DNA of 64,000 nt from an uncultured Acidobacteriia bacterium (GTDB lineage Bacteria > Acidobacteriota > Terriglobia > Bryobacterales > Bryobacteraceae): positions 1 to 64,000 of the forward strand of contig CAIXXM010000051.1 of the NCBI GenBank assembly GCA_903923395.1. The letters are read 5' to 3'. The position numbers were made by a program, and so were the translations under genes. Shown one piece after another: positions 43,743 through 50,289 of this stretch. Under the pieces are notes generated by a model. It ran no database searches, was not told the DNA's origin, and saw only the letters and a list, made by a program, of their open reading frames with translations. Numbering within the stretch: the stretch's first letter is position 1; each line of letters begins with the position of its first letter.

Positions 43743-43989
43743 CAATGCGTTCCCGCGCCCGTAAAGTTTTTTTGCCTTTGCCTGAAACACATGCCGGACC
43801 CGCTTCACTTAAGTTACGGAAAGTTAAGTTTCCAACTTTGCCGGTCGGGCCTTGTCGGAGAGGTGCCAACCCGCATTCAGCCTGGCGCGAGCCAGTCACG
43901 GTCACCGCATCCCGCGCGGCGTCCGCTGAGAGGGAATAGGGGATTGCTCGGAGGCAGTCCCCTCTTCCGCCCGCGCTGTATCATAAGAT
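43743..43989. other. Intergenic region with repeated TTAAGTT motif
   Basis: No credible gene lies between the receptor stop (43665) and the next start (43990). Besides the hairpin, the region has TTAAGTT at 43809-43815 and again at 43824-43830 (15 bp apart). A nearby AACTTT can pair with AAAGTT. These may be regulatory sites for the copper/oxidase-maturation genes that follow, but the evidence is only the repetition. Confidence 0.3.
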
Positions 43990-44754
43990 TTGCGCCGATT
44001 CTTACCTTTCGCGACTCCCGCGCTTTCCATTCTGCTGCTGTCCTGCAGTCCCGCTGCGGACAAGAAGATGGCGGAAACTCCCGAAAATCTGCCAATGGTG
44101 AATCTGGATTACGCCCAGACTGGCAGGATTGAAGGCGTTGTGCTCTTTCAGGGCACCGCACCGGAGCGCGCGACTCTCGATTTGTCTTCGAATCCCATGT
44201 GCGAGCGCCAGCACAAGGAGCCAGTCAAGGATGAAACCGTCATCGTCAACAAGAACGGCACGTTGAAAAACGTCTTCGTCTACATCTCCAAGGGACTTCC
44301 GCGCGTCAAATGGCCAGTGCCCCAGAATCCAAGGCAGTTGAACCAGTCCGGGTGCGTTTATACGCCGCATGTAGTGGGCATCATGCAGGGGCAGCAGTTG
44401 GAGATTTTGAACAGCGATCCCGTCAATCACAACGTCCATGCGGAATCGAAGGTGAATGAATCCTGGAATGAATCGCAGCCGCCCAAGGCCGAACACAAGT
44501 TCAAGACCTTTGGTGCGGAGGAAGTGCTGTTTCCGGTCACCTGCAGCGTTCATCCCTGGATGCGCGCCTGGGTCGGCGTCGTGAATCATCCCTACTTTGA
44601 GGTCTCTGATAAAGACGGGGCCTTCTCTATGAACAACGTTCCTGCCGGAACCTACACCGTGGAATCGGTGCATGAGAAATACGGCAAGCAGCAGGGACAG
44701 GCAGTGGTGACGGCGGGTGGCACCACGAAAGTGGAATTTAAATATGCGAATTGA
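43990..44754 (+). CDS. Cupredoxin-like lipoprotein with C-terminal carboxypeptidase-regulatory-like domain
   Basis: A 254-residue lipoprotein. The lipobox LLSC places the lipid on Cys19. A cupredoxin-like domain occupies about residues 45-200. Type-1-copper-like ligands are visible as His147/His150 in NHNVH, and Cys185, His188 and Met191 in TCSVHPWM. The last ~55 residues form a small regulatory-like beta domain (FEVSDKDGAFSMNNVPAGTY). The start is a TTG, since no ATG gives a proper signal sequence. It precedes cyoE and a SCO gene, so it likely carries electrons or copper for a haem-copper oxidase. Copper binding is inferred from residue pattern. Confidence 0.83.
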   Translation: MRRFLPFATPALSILLLSCSPAADKKMAETPENLPMVNLDYAQTGRIEGVVLFQGTAPERATLDLSSNPMCERQHKEPVKDETVIVNKNGTLKNVFVYISKGLPRVKWPVPQNPRQLNQSGCVYTPHVVGIMQGQQLEILNSDPVNHNVHAESKVNESWNESQPPKAEHKFKTFGAEEVLFPVTCSVHPWMRAWVGVVNHPYFEVSDKDGAFSMNNVPAGTYTVESVHEKYGKQQGQAVVTAGGTTKVEFKYAN

Positions 44755-44890
44755 GATGGGAACTTTGGCTGCTTTTCCCCGCGTGTTACGTTGGGTACCA
44801 GTGCGGGTATTCCCCGGAAGCAGTGACCACAGGAGCGCCGCCGCACACGCCAGGTCTCTTCAAGACATGTCCGCAATGGCCACATTTTAA
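44744..44890 (+). CDS. Doubtful 48-residue reading frame between the cupredoxin and cyoE genes
   Basis: An ATG inside the end of the cupredoxin gene opens a 48-codon frame whose TAA overlaps the ATG of cyoE (TAATG). This coupled arrangement is typical of real operon genes. Against this, third-position GC is low and the peptide (starting MRIEMGTLAAFPRVLRWVPV) has no recognisable feature. A second frame from TTG at 44751 encodes LLFPACYVGYQCGYSPEA and runs into cyoE. Either could be the remnant of a small gene, or the stretch may be untranslated. Confidence 0.2.
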   Translation: MRIEMGTLAAFPRVLRWVPVRVFPGSSDHRSAAAHARSLQDMSAMATF

Positions 44891-45753
44891 TGCGCGATTA
44901 CATCGCACTCACGAAACCCCGCATCACCTGGCTCATTCTCATGAGCACGGGAATCGGGTATTTCTTCGGACTGAAGACAACCCTCTCCGGCTGGCCGGCC
45001 TGGCTGTTGCTGCTGCACACTTTGGTGGGCACCGGCCTGGTTGCGTCCGGCACTGCGGCTCTGAATCAGTGGTATGAACGCGAGGCGGACAGCCGCATGC
45101 GCCGCACGGAGAAGCGTCCTCTGCCTGCGGGCAAGATGCCCCCGGCCAGCGCCATGTGGTTCGGCATCCTGGTTGCCCTCGCCGGGTTGGTGGAACTCTG
45201 GTTTGGTGCAAATCCGCTAACGGCTCTGCTGGGCTTTGCCACGCTGGGCAGCTATCTTGGCCTCTACACACCGTTGAAGCAGCGCACCCACCTGGCGACC
45301 GTGATCGGTGCCGTGCCGGGTGCCATGCCTCCACTGATCGGTTACGCCGCCGCGCATGGCAGCCTCACGCTCGAAGCTCTTTCTCTTTTCGTGATCCTCT
45401 TCATCTGGCAATTCCCGCACTTCCTGGCCATCGCCTGGATGTACCGCGATGACTATGCACGGGCGGGCATACAGATGCTGCCGGTGGTGGAACCGGATGG
45501 CCACTCCACGTCGCGCCAGATTGTGGGCTATGCCTCCACCTTGATTCCGGTCAGTCTCTTCCCCGTTTTCCTGGGAATGAGCGGCAAGATCTACTTCTTT
45601 GGTGCTCTCGCTCTGGGGATTTGGTTTCTCTACACCGGAGTGCGCGTCGCCTTTGACCGCACCAACCAGCGTGCCCGGCAGGTGCTGCTGGTCTCCGTGA
45701 TTTATCTGCCGGTGATTTACGGTTTAATGGTCCTGGACCGCCCCTCGTTCTAA
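44890..45753 (+). CDS. cyoE: Protoheme IX farnesyltransferase (haem O synthase)
   Basis: A 287-residue polytopic UbiA-family prenyltransferase that attaches farnesyl to haem b to make haem O for haem-copper oxidases. The N-terminus DYIALTKPRITWLILMST is typical of CyoE/CtaB. The first Asp-rich motif appears as NQWYEREADSRMRRTEKRPL (residues about 59-78), and the second as MYRDDYARAGIQMLPVV. About eight membrane helices are evident. The ATG overlaps a TAA of a doubtful small frame upstream, and the stop overlaps the SCO start (TAATG). Confidence 0.95.
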   Translation: MRDYIALTKPRITWLILMSTGIGYFFGLKTTLSGWPAWLLLLHTLVGTGLVASGTAALNQWYEREADSRMRRTEKRPLPAGKMPPASAMWFGILVALAGLVELWFGANPLTALLGFATLGSYLGLYTPLKQRTHLATVIGAVPGAMPPLIGYAAAHGSLTLEALSLFVILFIWQFPHFLAIAWMYRDDYARAGIQMLPVVEPDGHSTSRQIVGYASTLIPVSLFPVFLGMSGKIYFFGALALGIWFLYTGVRVAFDRTNQRARQVLLVSVIYLPVIYGLMVLDRPSF

Positions 45754-46295
45754 TGCGTATTGCCTGTTTTCTGCTCGTTTCGCTCGCGCTCGCAGGTTGT
45801 TCCCGCAAGCCGCTGCCGGTGTTTTCCCAAGTGCCTGATTTCGTGCTCAACACCGAGTCCGGCAAGCCCTTCGTGCGGCAAGGCCTCGCGGGACACGTCT
45901 GGGTGGCGGATTTTGTCTTCACCAACTGTGAAGGCCCTTGTCCACGCATGAGTTCCCGCATGCTGGCGATCCAGAAGCAGACGCCGAACTCCGTGAAGCT
46001 CGTCTCCTTCACAGTGGACCCTGTTCGTGACACCCCGGAAGTCCTGGCGCAGTATGCGAAGCACTTCAACGCCGATTCCTCCCGCTGGAGCTTTCTCACC
46101 GGCACGCCGGAAGTGCTGAATTACCTGGCGCATGATGTCTTCAAGCTCGGCAGTGTTGGAGCCGGTCTGGATCATTCGACGCGCTTCGTTCTCATCGACA
46201 AAAAGGGACGCATCCGCGGCTACTACGGGCTCTCCGACGGAGATGCTGTTGCGCGGGTCACTGCCGATGCCAGCCGTTTGGAGAACGAGTCATAA
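45753..46295 (+). CDS. SCO1/SenC-family copper chaperone lipoprotein
   Basis: A 180-residue thioredoxin-fold lipoprotein for assembly of the CuA centre of cytochrome oxidase. The lipobox LAGC is at residue 16. The copper-binding pair Cys59 and Cys63 lies in NCEGPCP, and the distal His is in LDHSTRF (about residue 148). FTVDPVRDTPEVL is a further family block. It is coupled to cyoE (TAATG overlap). The set cupredoxin, cyoE and SCO normally sits beside cox genes, but none follows here. Confidence 0.93.
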   Translation: MRIACFLLVSLALAGCSRKPLPVFSQVPDFVLNTESGKPFVRQGLAGHVWVADFVFTNCEGPCPRMSSRMLAIQKQTPNSVKLVSFTVDPVRDTPEVLAQYAKHFNADSSRWSFLTGTPEVLNYLAHDVFKLGSVGAGLDHSTRFVLIDKKGRIRGYYGLSDGDAVARVTADASRLENES

Positions 46296-46302
46296 CTCGA
46301 AC

Positions 46303-46365
46303 GTGCAAGATCGCCCGGTGGACCTGGCCGGCGTGTTTGTCTACTGGATGCTCTTCCAGATGTAG
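46303..46365 (+). pseudogene. Possible coding remnant after the SCO gene
   Basis: A 20-codon frame from GTG at 46303, ending in VDLAGVFVYWMLFQM, has a strongly GC-biased third position (about 17 of 20), as real genes here do. It follows the SCO gene by 7 bp and ends immediately before the stop codon of the convergent cyclase gene. The hydrophobic, aromatic end resembles the tail of a membrane protein, so it could be what is left of an oxidase-cluster gene. It may also be a genuine micropeptide or chance. Confidence 0.25.
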
Positions 46366-47325
46366 TTAGAAAATCGCAATCGGATTCAATGCCGAACCCG
46401 TCGCATCCGGCACCGTCAGAGGCGCGGCGGAGATGACGAAATCCCAGCGCTTGCGCTTCGCGCACTCCACCGCAATCTGCTCCGTATTCACGTTGTCGAA
46501 AATCGGCGTTCCCATCGCGACCAGCGCGAGAGTATGCACCGGCTGCTGCACCCCATCCACCCGCGAGGGCTGCACATCCTGTGACGCATCGCCGCCGAGA
46601 ATCGCGATATCCCGCTGATGCAGCCAGCGCATAGACGTCGCATGCAGGCCCGCGCGTTCCGCCAGATTCCAGGCACCTATCTCTGCGCGGCGGGCCCACC
46701 GTCCCGTGCGCACAATCACCACATCGCCCTGCTTGATCTTCAACCCGGTCTTCTTCTCCCAGGAATCGAGGTCAGCCGGATAGATAGGGGTGCCGGGTTC
46801 CAGATAGGGAACGCCCTTTAGCAGAGGAATATCCACCAGAATGCCGCGGGCGAAAATGCCATCGCGGGCGATTTCGATATTCAGATGTTTGGCTCCGGTG
46901 GCAGTGACATCCGCCGGCGAAAAGCCGTTGTACTGCTTGCCTTGATACGAGAAGTGACACATGGCATCCATGTGCGTATGCGCGATGCCGTGCGGAGCAA
47001 TGGTCAGCGAATCGGTAAAGATCTCCGCGCCGGGCTTCTCGGAGGATGTCAGCATCTGGTGAATGTAAGGCCGGCTGTTATCAACCGACTTCTCCTTATC
47101 CGCTTCCCTCGAAAGTGACACAGCAAAGCCCTCGCGGATCAGTTTCGCCGCTGCCAGCCGGCTTGCCGGCGTGATCAGGTTGAGCGTCCCGCGTTCATCG
47201 CCCTTGCCCCAGCGGCCCCAATTGGAAAGCTCCTTCATCATGGCGTCGAATGCAGCCACCGGCATGTTGGGCGATTGCGGCAGGGCAATGACTACGGTGA
47301 GAAACAACAGCAGCAAGGTTTTCAT
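46366..47325 (-). CDS. Exported cyclase-family (kynurenine formamidase-like) metal hydrolase
   Basis: A 319-residue protein of the cyclase/KynB-like family. A signal peptide (MKTLLLLFLTVVIALPQ) is followed by GDERGTLNLITP, the metal-binding motif HTHMDAMCHF (about residues 115-124), and GILVDIPLLKG and VVIVRTGRWARR. The C-terminus has GGDASQDVQPSRVDGV with metal or substrate-contact residues. Family enzymes hydrolyse N-formylkynurenine, arylformylamines or isatin. This exported version with an extended N-terminus probably acts on another amide or ester. It is the downstream neighbour of the CGNR regulator gene on the same strand, with a 12-bp gap. Confidence 0.85.
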   Translation of the reverse strand: MKTLLLLFLTVVIALPQSPNMPVAAFDAMMKELSNWGRWGKGDERGTLNLITPASRLAAAKLIREGFAVSLSREADKEKSVDNSRPYIHQMLTSSEKPGAEIFTDSLTIAPHGIAHTHMDAMCHFSYQGKQYNGFSPADVTATGAKHLNIEIARDGIFARGILVDIPLLKGVPYLEPGTPIYPADLDSWEKKTGLKIKQGDVVIVRTGRWARRAEIGAWNLAERAGLHATSMRWLHQRDIAILGGDASQDVQPSRVDGVQQPVHTLALVAMGTPIFDNVNTEQIAVECAKRKRWDFVISAAPLTVPDATGSALNPIAIF

Positions 47326-47337
47326 CCGATGCCCAGT

Positions 47338-47910
47338 TTACTGCGCTTTCTTCCGCCGTGCGTAGGCCGCCACTTTCGCGCGATTCCCACACACATTCAT
47401 ACTGCACCAGCGGCGCAGACCTTTCTTGCTGGTGTCATGGAAGTGCAGTTCACAGGCGTCGCATTTGCGGATTCTGGCTTGCTCTGCGGTAAACAGGGTC
47501 AGCACGTCTTCGAGGATCGGTTCCAGGGCATCAACAGGCTGTTTCGGCTGGAAAACCCGCTGCCTTTCACAACCGTGAGCGGTGACGGCCAGAGCCTCCC
47601 GGACGGGGTGCTTGTAGAGCAGGCCGTTCAACTCTTCCACAAAGCCGGGCGGCAGAGCGGCACCGGCCTCATGCCGCACCACCGCTTCCCGCAACTCCTC
47701 CCGAAACTTCCGGATTGCCGCCAGATCCTTCGTCCCGCTCCACTCCGGCGCGATATAACCCGCAGCCTGCAGCCATCGCGCCAGGTCCCGGTTGTGCTGA
47801 AGCAACTCCACGGGCTCCCCTGCAATCACCGGCCGGGTATTCAAGAAGTCCAGGCAGAGGCGGTTCCCCAAAAAGAGGAAGCCGTCCCGCCAGTCGCTGT
47901 TGTGTTCCAT
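47338..47910 (-). CDS. CGNR zinc-finger transcriptional regulator (ABATE domain)
   Basis: A 190-residue regulator. The N-terminal stress-induced ABATE domain begins FLGNRLCLDFLNTRPV and covers about residues 10-130. The C-terminal zinc ribbon has RKCDACELHFHD followed by RRWCSMNVCGNRAKVAAYARR, whose CGNR motif names the family. The ATG at 47910 follows a GGGGAGAA ribosome site. The extra 13 codons upstream are not part of the domain. It is divergent from an alpha/beta hydrolase and membrane-protein pair, which it probably controls. An inverted repeat lies between them. Confidence 0.9.
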   Translation of the reverse strand: MEHNSDWRDGFLFLGNRLCLDFLNTRPVIAGEPVELLQHNRDLARWLQAAGYIAPEWSGTKDLAAIRKFREELREAVVRHEAGAALPPGFVEELNGLLYKHPVREALAVTAHGCERQRVFQPKQPVDALEPILEDVLTLFTAEQARIRKCDACELHFHDTSKKGLRRWCSMNVCGNRAKVAAYARRKKAQ

Positions 47911-47921
47911 GGATTCTCCCC

Positions 47922-47947
47922 GTGCAAAATAAATTTCATTATTGCAC
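47922..47947. promoter_or_regulatory. Inverted repeat in the divergent CGNR/hydrolase promoter region
   Basis: GTGCAA at 47922-47927 and TTGCAC at 47942-47947 are inverted copies separated by 14 AT-rich bases. They lie 12 bases upstream of the CGNR start and 79 bp before the hydrolase start. This is a plausible operator for the CGNR regulator acting on both transcripts. The binding protein is inferred from position. Confidence 0.45.
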
Positions 47948-48025
47948 ACCTTTCTAGAATCGTTTTAACGGTTAGTGTCGTCTGAGGTTGTGAAGGCGGA
48001 AGAAGCCGCCCACAGGAGAAAGACA

Positions 48026-48886
48026 ATGACCTACCACCGCAATGCCGTAATTGACGGCCAGAATGTTTTCTATCGCGAAGCCGGACCCGCGGATGCCCCC
48101 GCCATCGTGCTGCTGCACGGATTTCCGTCTTCGTCGCACATGTTTCGCGATTTGATCCCGAAGCTGTCCGGGCGCTTCCATGTAATTGCTCCGGACTACA
48201 TTGGTTTCGGTTACAGCGACGCCCCGGCAGCGGATGCATTCGATTACAGCTTTGACAACATCACCGCGCATGTGGAGAAACTCCTGTTTGGTGTTCTGGG
48301 CCTGCGGCAGTTCAGTATCTATGTGCAGGATTACGGTGCTCCGGTCGGCTTCCGTATCGCGTCCCGCCATCCGGAAGCGATCACAGGCATTGTGGTGCAA
48401 AACGGGAATGCTTACGTGGAAGGGATCAGCCCGGCCTTTGAGCCGCTGCAACCCTTCTGGGCAAACCGAAATGCGGAGACTGAAGTGCCTGCCCGTGCGC
48501 TTTTGGCGAGGGAAACCACCATCTTCCAGTACACTCACGGTGCGCCGGACGTGGAAGCGGTCAGCCCTGATTCCTATAACTTCGACCAGGCCTTGCTGGA
48601 CCGTCCCGGGCAGGACAAGATACAACTTGACCTCTTTTATAACTACCCTTCGAACCTTGCCCTGTATGACCAATGGCACAGCTACTTCCGCACATATCAG
48701 CCGCCAACGCTGATCTTGTGGGGGAAGAACGATCCTTTCTTCACGGCGGAAGGGGCGAAGGCATTCCTGAAGGATTTGCCGCAAGCTGAGTTACGTCTTC
48801 TCGACGCGGGCCACTTCGCCCTCGAAACCCACGCGGACTTCATTGCAAGCCGCATCAATGCATTTCCCGGCAACGTTGCCGCCTAA
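48026..48886 (+). CDS. Alpha/beta hydrolase (haloalkane-dehalogenase/epoxide-hydrolase-like)
   Basis: A 286-residue cytoplasmic hydrolase. The oxyanion motif is IVLLHGFPSSSHMFRDLIP. The nucleophile elbow reads YVQDYGAPVGFRIA, with Asp as the candidate nucleophile, which is the dehalogenase/epoxide-hydrolase pattern rather than a Ser esterase. The acid and base follow in ILWGKNDPFF and LDAGHFALETH. An AGGAGAA Shine-Dalgarno sequence six bases before the ATG sets the start. It is divergent from a CGNR regulator and 11 bp ahead of a small membrane-protein gene. Such pairs are often induced by xenobiotic or aldehyde stress, but the substrate is unknown. Confidence 0.87.
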   Translation: MTYHRNAVIDGQNVFYREAGPADAPAIVLLHGFPSSSHMFRDLIPKLSGRFHVIAPDYIGFGYSDAPAADAFDYSFDNITAHVEKLLFGVLGLRQFSIYVQDYGAPVGFRIASRHPEAITGIVVQNGNAYVEGISPAFEPLQPFWANRNAETEVPARALLARETTIFQYTHGAPDVEAVSPDSYNFDQALLDRPGQDKIQLDLFYNYPSNLALYDQWHSYFRTYQPPTLILWGKNDPFFTAEGAKAFLKDLPQAELRLLDAGHFALETHADFIASRINAFPGNVAA

Positions 48887-48897
48887 GGAGAATTCCA

Positions 48898-49377
48898 ATG
48901 ACCGCCTCTATTCAGAACTCACAAACTCTTCCTCTTACCGCAACCCAGGCCATTGCCTGGGGAGGCCTGATCGCCGGCGCGCTGGACGCCACCAACGGCG
49001 TGGTGGCTTATGGCTTCACCGGACTGAATCCGGTACAGGTGTTGCAATACATTGCCAGCGGAGCACTTGGCCAGGCTTCTTTCCAGGGCGGACTTGCCGC
49101 CGCCGGGCTGGGTGCCTTGCTCCACTTCTTGATCGCCTTCACCGTCGCGGCGGTATTTGTGCTGGCAAGCCGCTTGCTTCCTGTGCTGCGATCCCACGCC
49201 GTGGTCAGCGGACTGCTCTACGGTGCCGCCGTTTTCTTCGTGATGAACTACGCAGTACTGCCGTTCAGCGCGGTTGCTCCCAGCGTATTCTCCTGGCCGA
49301 TGTTCCTTGATGGTGTCATCGGACATGCGCTCTTTGTCGGGTTGCCGGTGGCACTTTCTGCCCGCCGGGTGGCATGA
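48898..49377 (+). CDS. Small integral membrane protein of unknown function
   Basis: A 159-residue protein with four hydrophobic segments (about residues 18-38, 62-90, 96-120 and 130-152). Features include GGLIAGALDATNGVVAYGF near the start and LLHFLIAFTVAAVFVLASR in the middle. Family not recognised, although similar small proteins with a GxxAGxLD start occur widely beside hydrolases and stress genes. It lies 11 bp after the hydrolase with a good AGGAGA ribosome site, so the two are co-transcribed and both probably controlled by the divergent CGNR regulator. Confidence 0.75.
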   Translation: MTASIQNSQTLPLTATQAIAWGGLIAGALDATNGVVAYGFTGLNPVQVLQYIASGALGQASFQGGLAAAGLGALLHFLIAFTVAAVFVLASRLLPVLRSHAVVSGLLYGAAVFFVMNYAVLPFSAVAPSVFSWPMFLDGVIGHALFVGLPVALSARRVA

Positions 49378-49394
49378 CAACCGTCATCGGGCAC

Positions 49395-50255
49395 TTAGTG
49401 AGCAGATACAGCGCGGACCAAGCGGGCTAAGTTCGCCTTCACGCGGAGATCATCTGTCCGCCCGGAGAAGTAACGTTCATTCAATTCCTCGCGGCCCAGG
49501 TCTTCAGTGATCTGCAAGCCCAGCGGTTCCAAACGCCCGCGTAACTGCTGGGGTTCATAGAAGAGCCGGAAGGGTTCCCCAAGGTTCTTGACCCTGGTGG
49601 ATAGCGCCGCGAGGGCTTTCTTTTGTACCGGATTCAACATGCTCACCGGCACCCCGTAATCAAAGACGATCACCGTCCCAACGGGCAGGGAAGCGACGAA
49701 GCGCAGCGTCTGGAGAAATGCAGGCTCCGTGAGGTAGGGCACCACCCCCAGCCACGAGAAGAATGCCGGTTGATCGAACTGAAAACCCGTACCGCTGAGT
49801 TCCTCCTGCAGCGTATGGTGTTCGAAATCAGCCGGCACAAACGTGGCACTTTCGGGGATCGCGATCTTCCCCTCCGCAAGTCTTTCGCGCTTCCAGGCTT
49901 GCGTTGCGGGGTGGTCCACTTCAAAGACCTTCAACCCCGCAGCGTGGAATGGATTCCTGCAGGCAAATGTATCGAGGCCTGCACCCAGCACCACATATTG
50001 CCGGATGCCCGCCGCAAACGACTTCGCCAGTTCGTCTTCGGTATAACGGCTGCGCACGGCCATGTAAGCACGGAAGGATTTCGTCAGCTTCTGCCGCCGC
50101 GAAATCTTTCCCGGTTGAATCGAGGCCAGCGTTTCTTCGTCAAGAATACGCAGCGACAGAGGGTCTTCGAAGACTCCCGGTGTATCCAGCAGTTGATGTT
50201 CGGCGCGGCGAACGGCAACTCTGTAGGCGGTATTGCTGGCTTTGGTCTGGTGCAT
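49395..50255 (-). CDS. Class I SAM-dependent methyltransferase (LCM/TIGR00027-like)
   Basis: A 286-residue methyltransferase. The N-terminus SNTAYRVAVRRAEHQLLDTP and RSRYTEDELAKSFAAGIRQYVVLGAGLDTF (in two runs, about residues 68-98) are typical of the leucine-carboxyl-methyltransferase-like family common in Actinobacteria and Acidobacteria. The Gly-rich AdoMet site is VVLGAGLDTFA, and the acidic strand is KVFEVDHPATQAWK. FFSWLGVVPYLT is a further family block. The acceptor is unknown, though members methylate small carboxylates or natural products. It is alone, on the minus strand between unrelated genes. Confidence 0.9.
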   Translation of the reverse strand: MHQTKASNTAYRVAVRRAEHQLLDTPGVFEDPLSLRILDEETLASIQPGKISRRQKLTKSFRAYMAVRSRYTEDELAKSFAAGIRQYVVLGAGLDTFACRNPFHAAGLKVFEVDHPATQAWKRERLAEGKIAIPESATFVPADFEHHTLQEELSGTGFQFDQPAFFSWLGVVPYLTEPAFLQTLRFVASLPVGTVIVFDYGVPVSMLNPVQKKALAALSTRVKNLGEPFRLFYEPQQLRGRLEPLGLQITEDLGREELNERYFSGRTDDLRVKANLARLVRAVSAH

Positions 50256-50289
50256 TCGTTATTTTCGTTCTCTTGTCGCTGGCCCGGAA

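Noticed and set aside
43552-43905. A 117-codon minus-strand frame over the receptor gene end
   Set aside because: It overlaps the strong hairpin and the receptor C-terminus and has no protein-like features.
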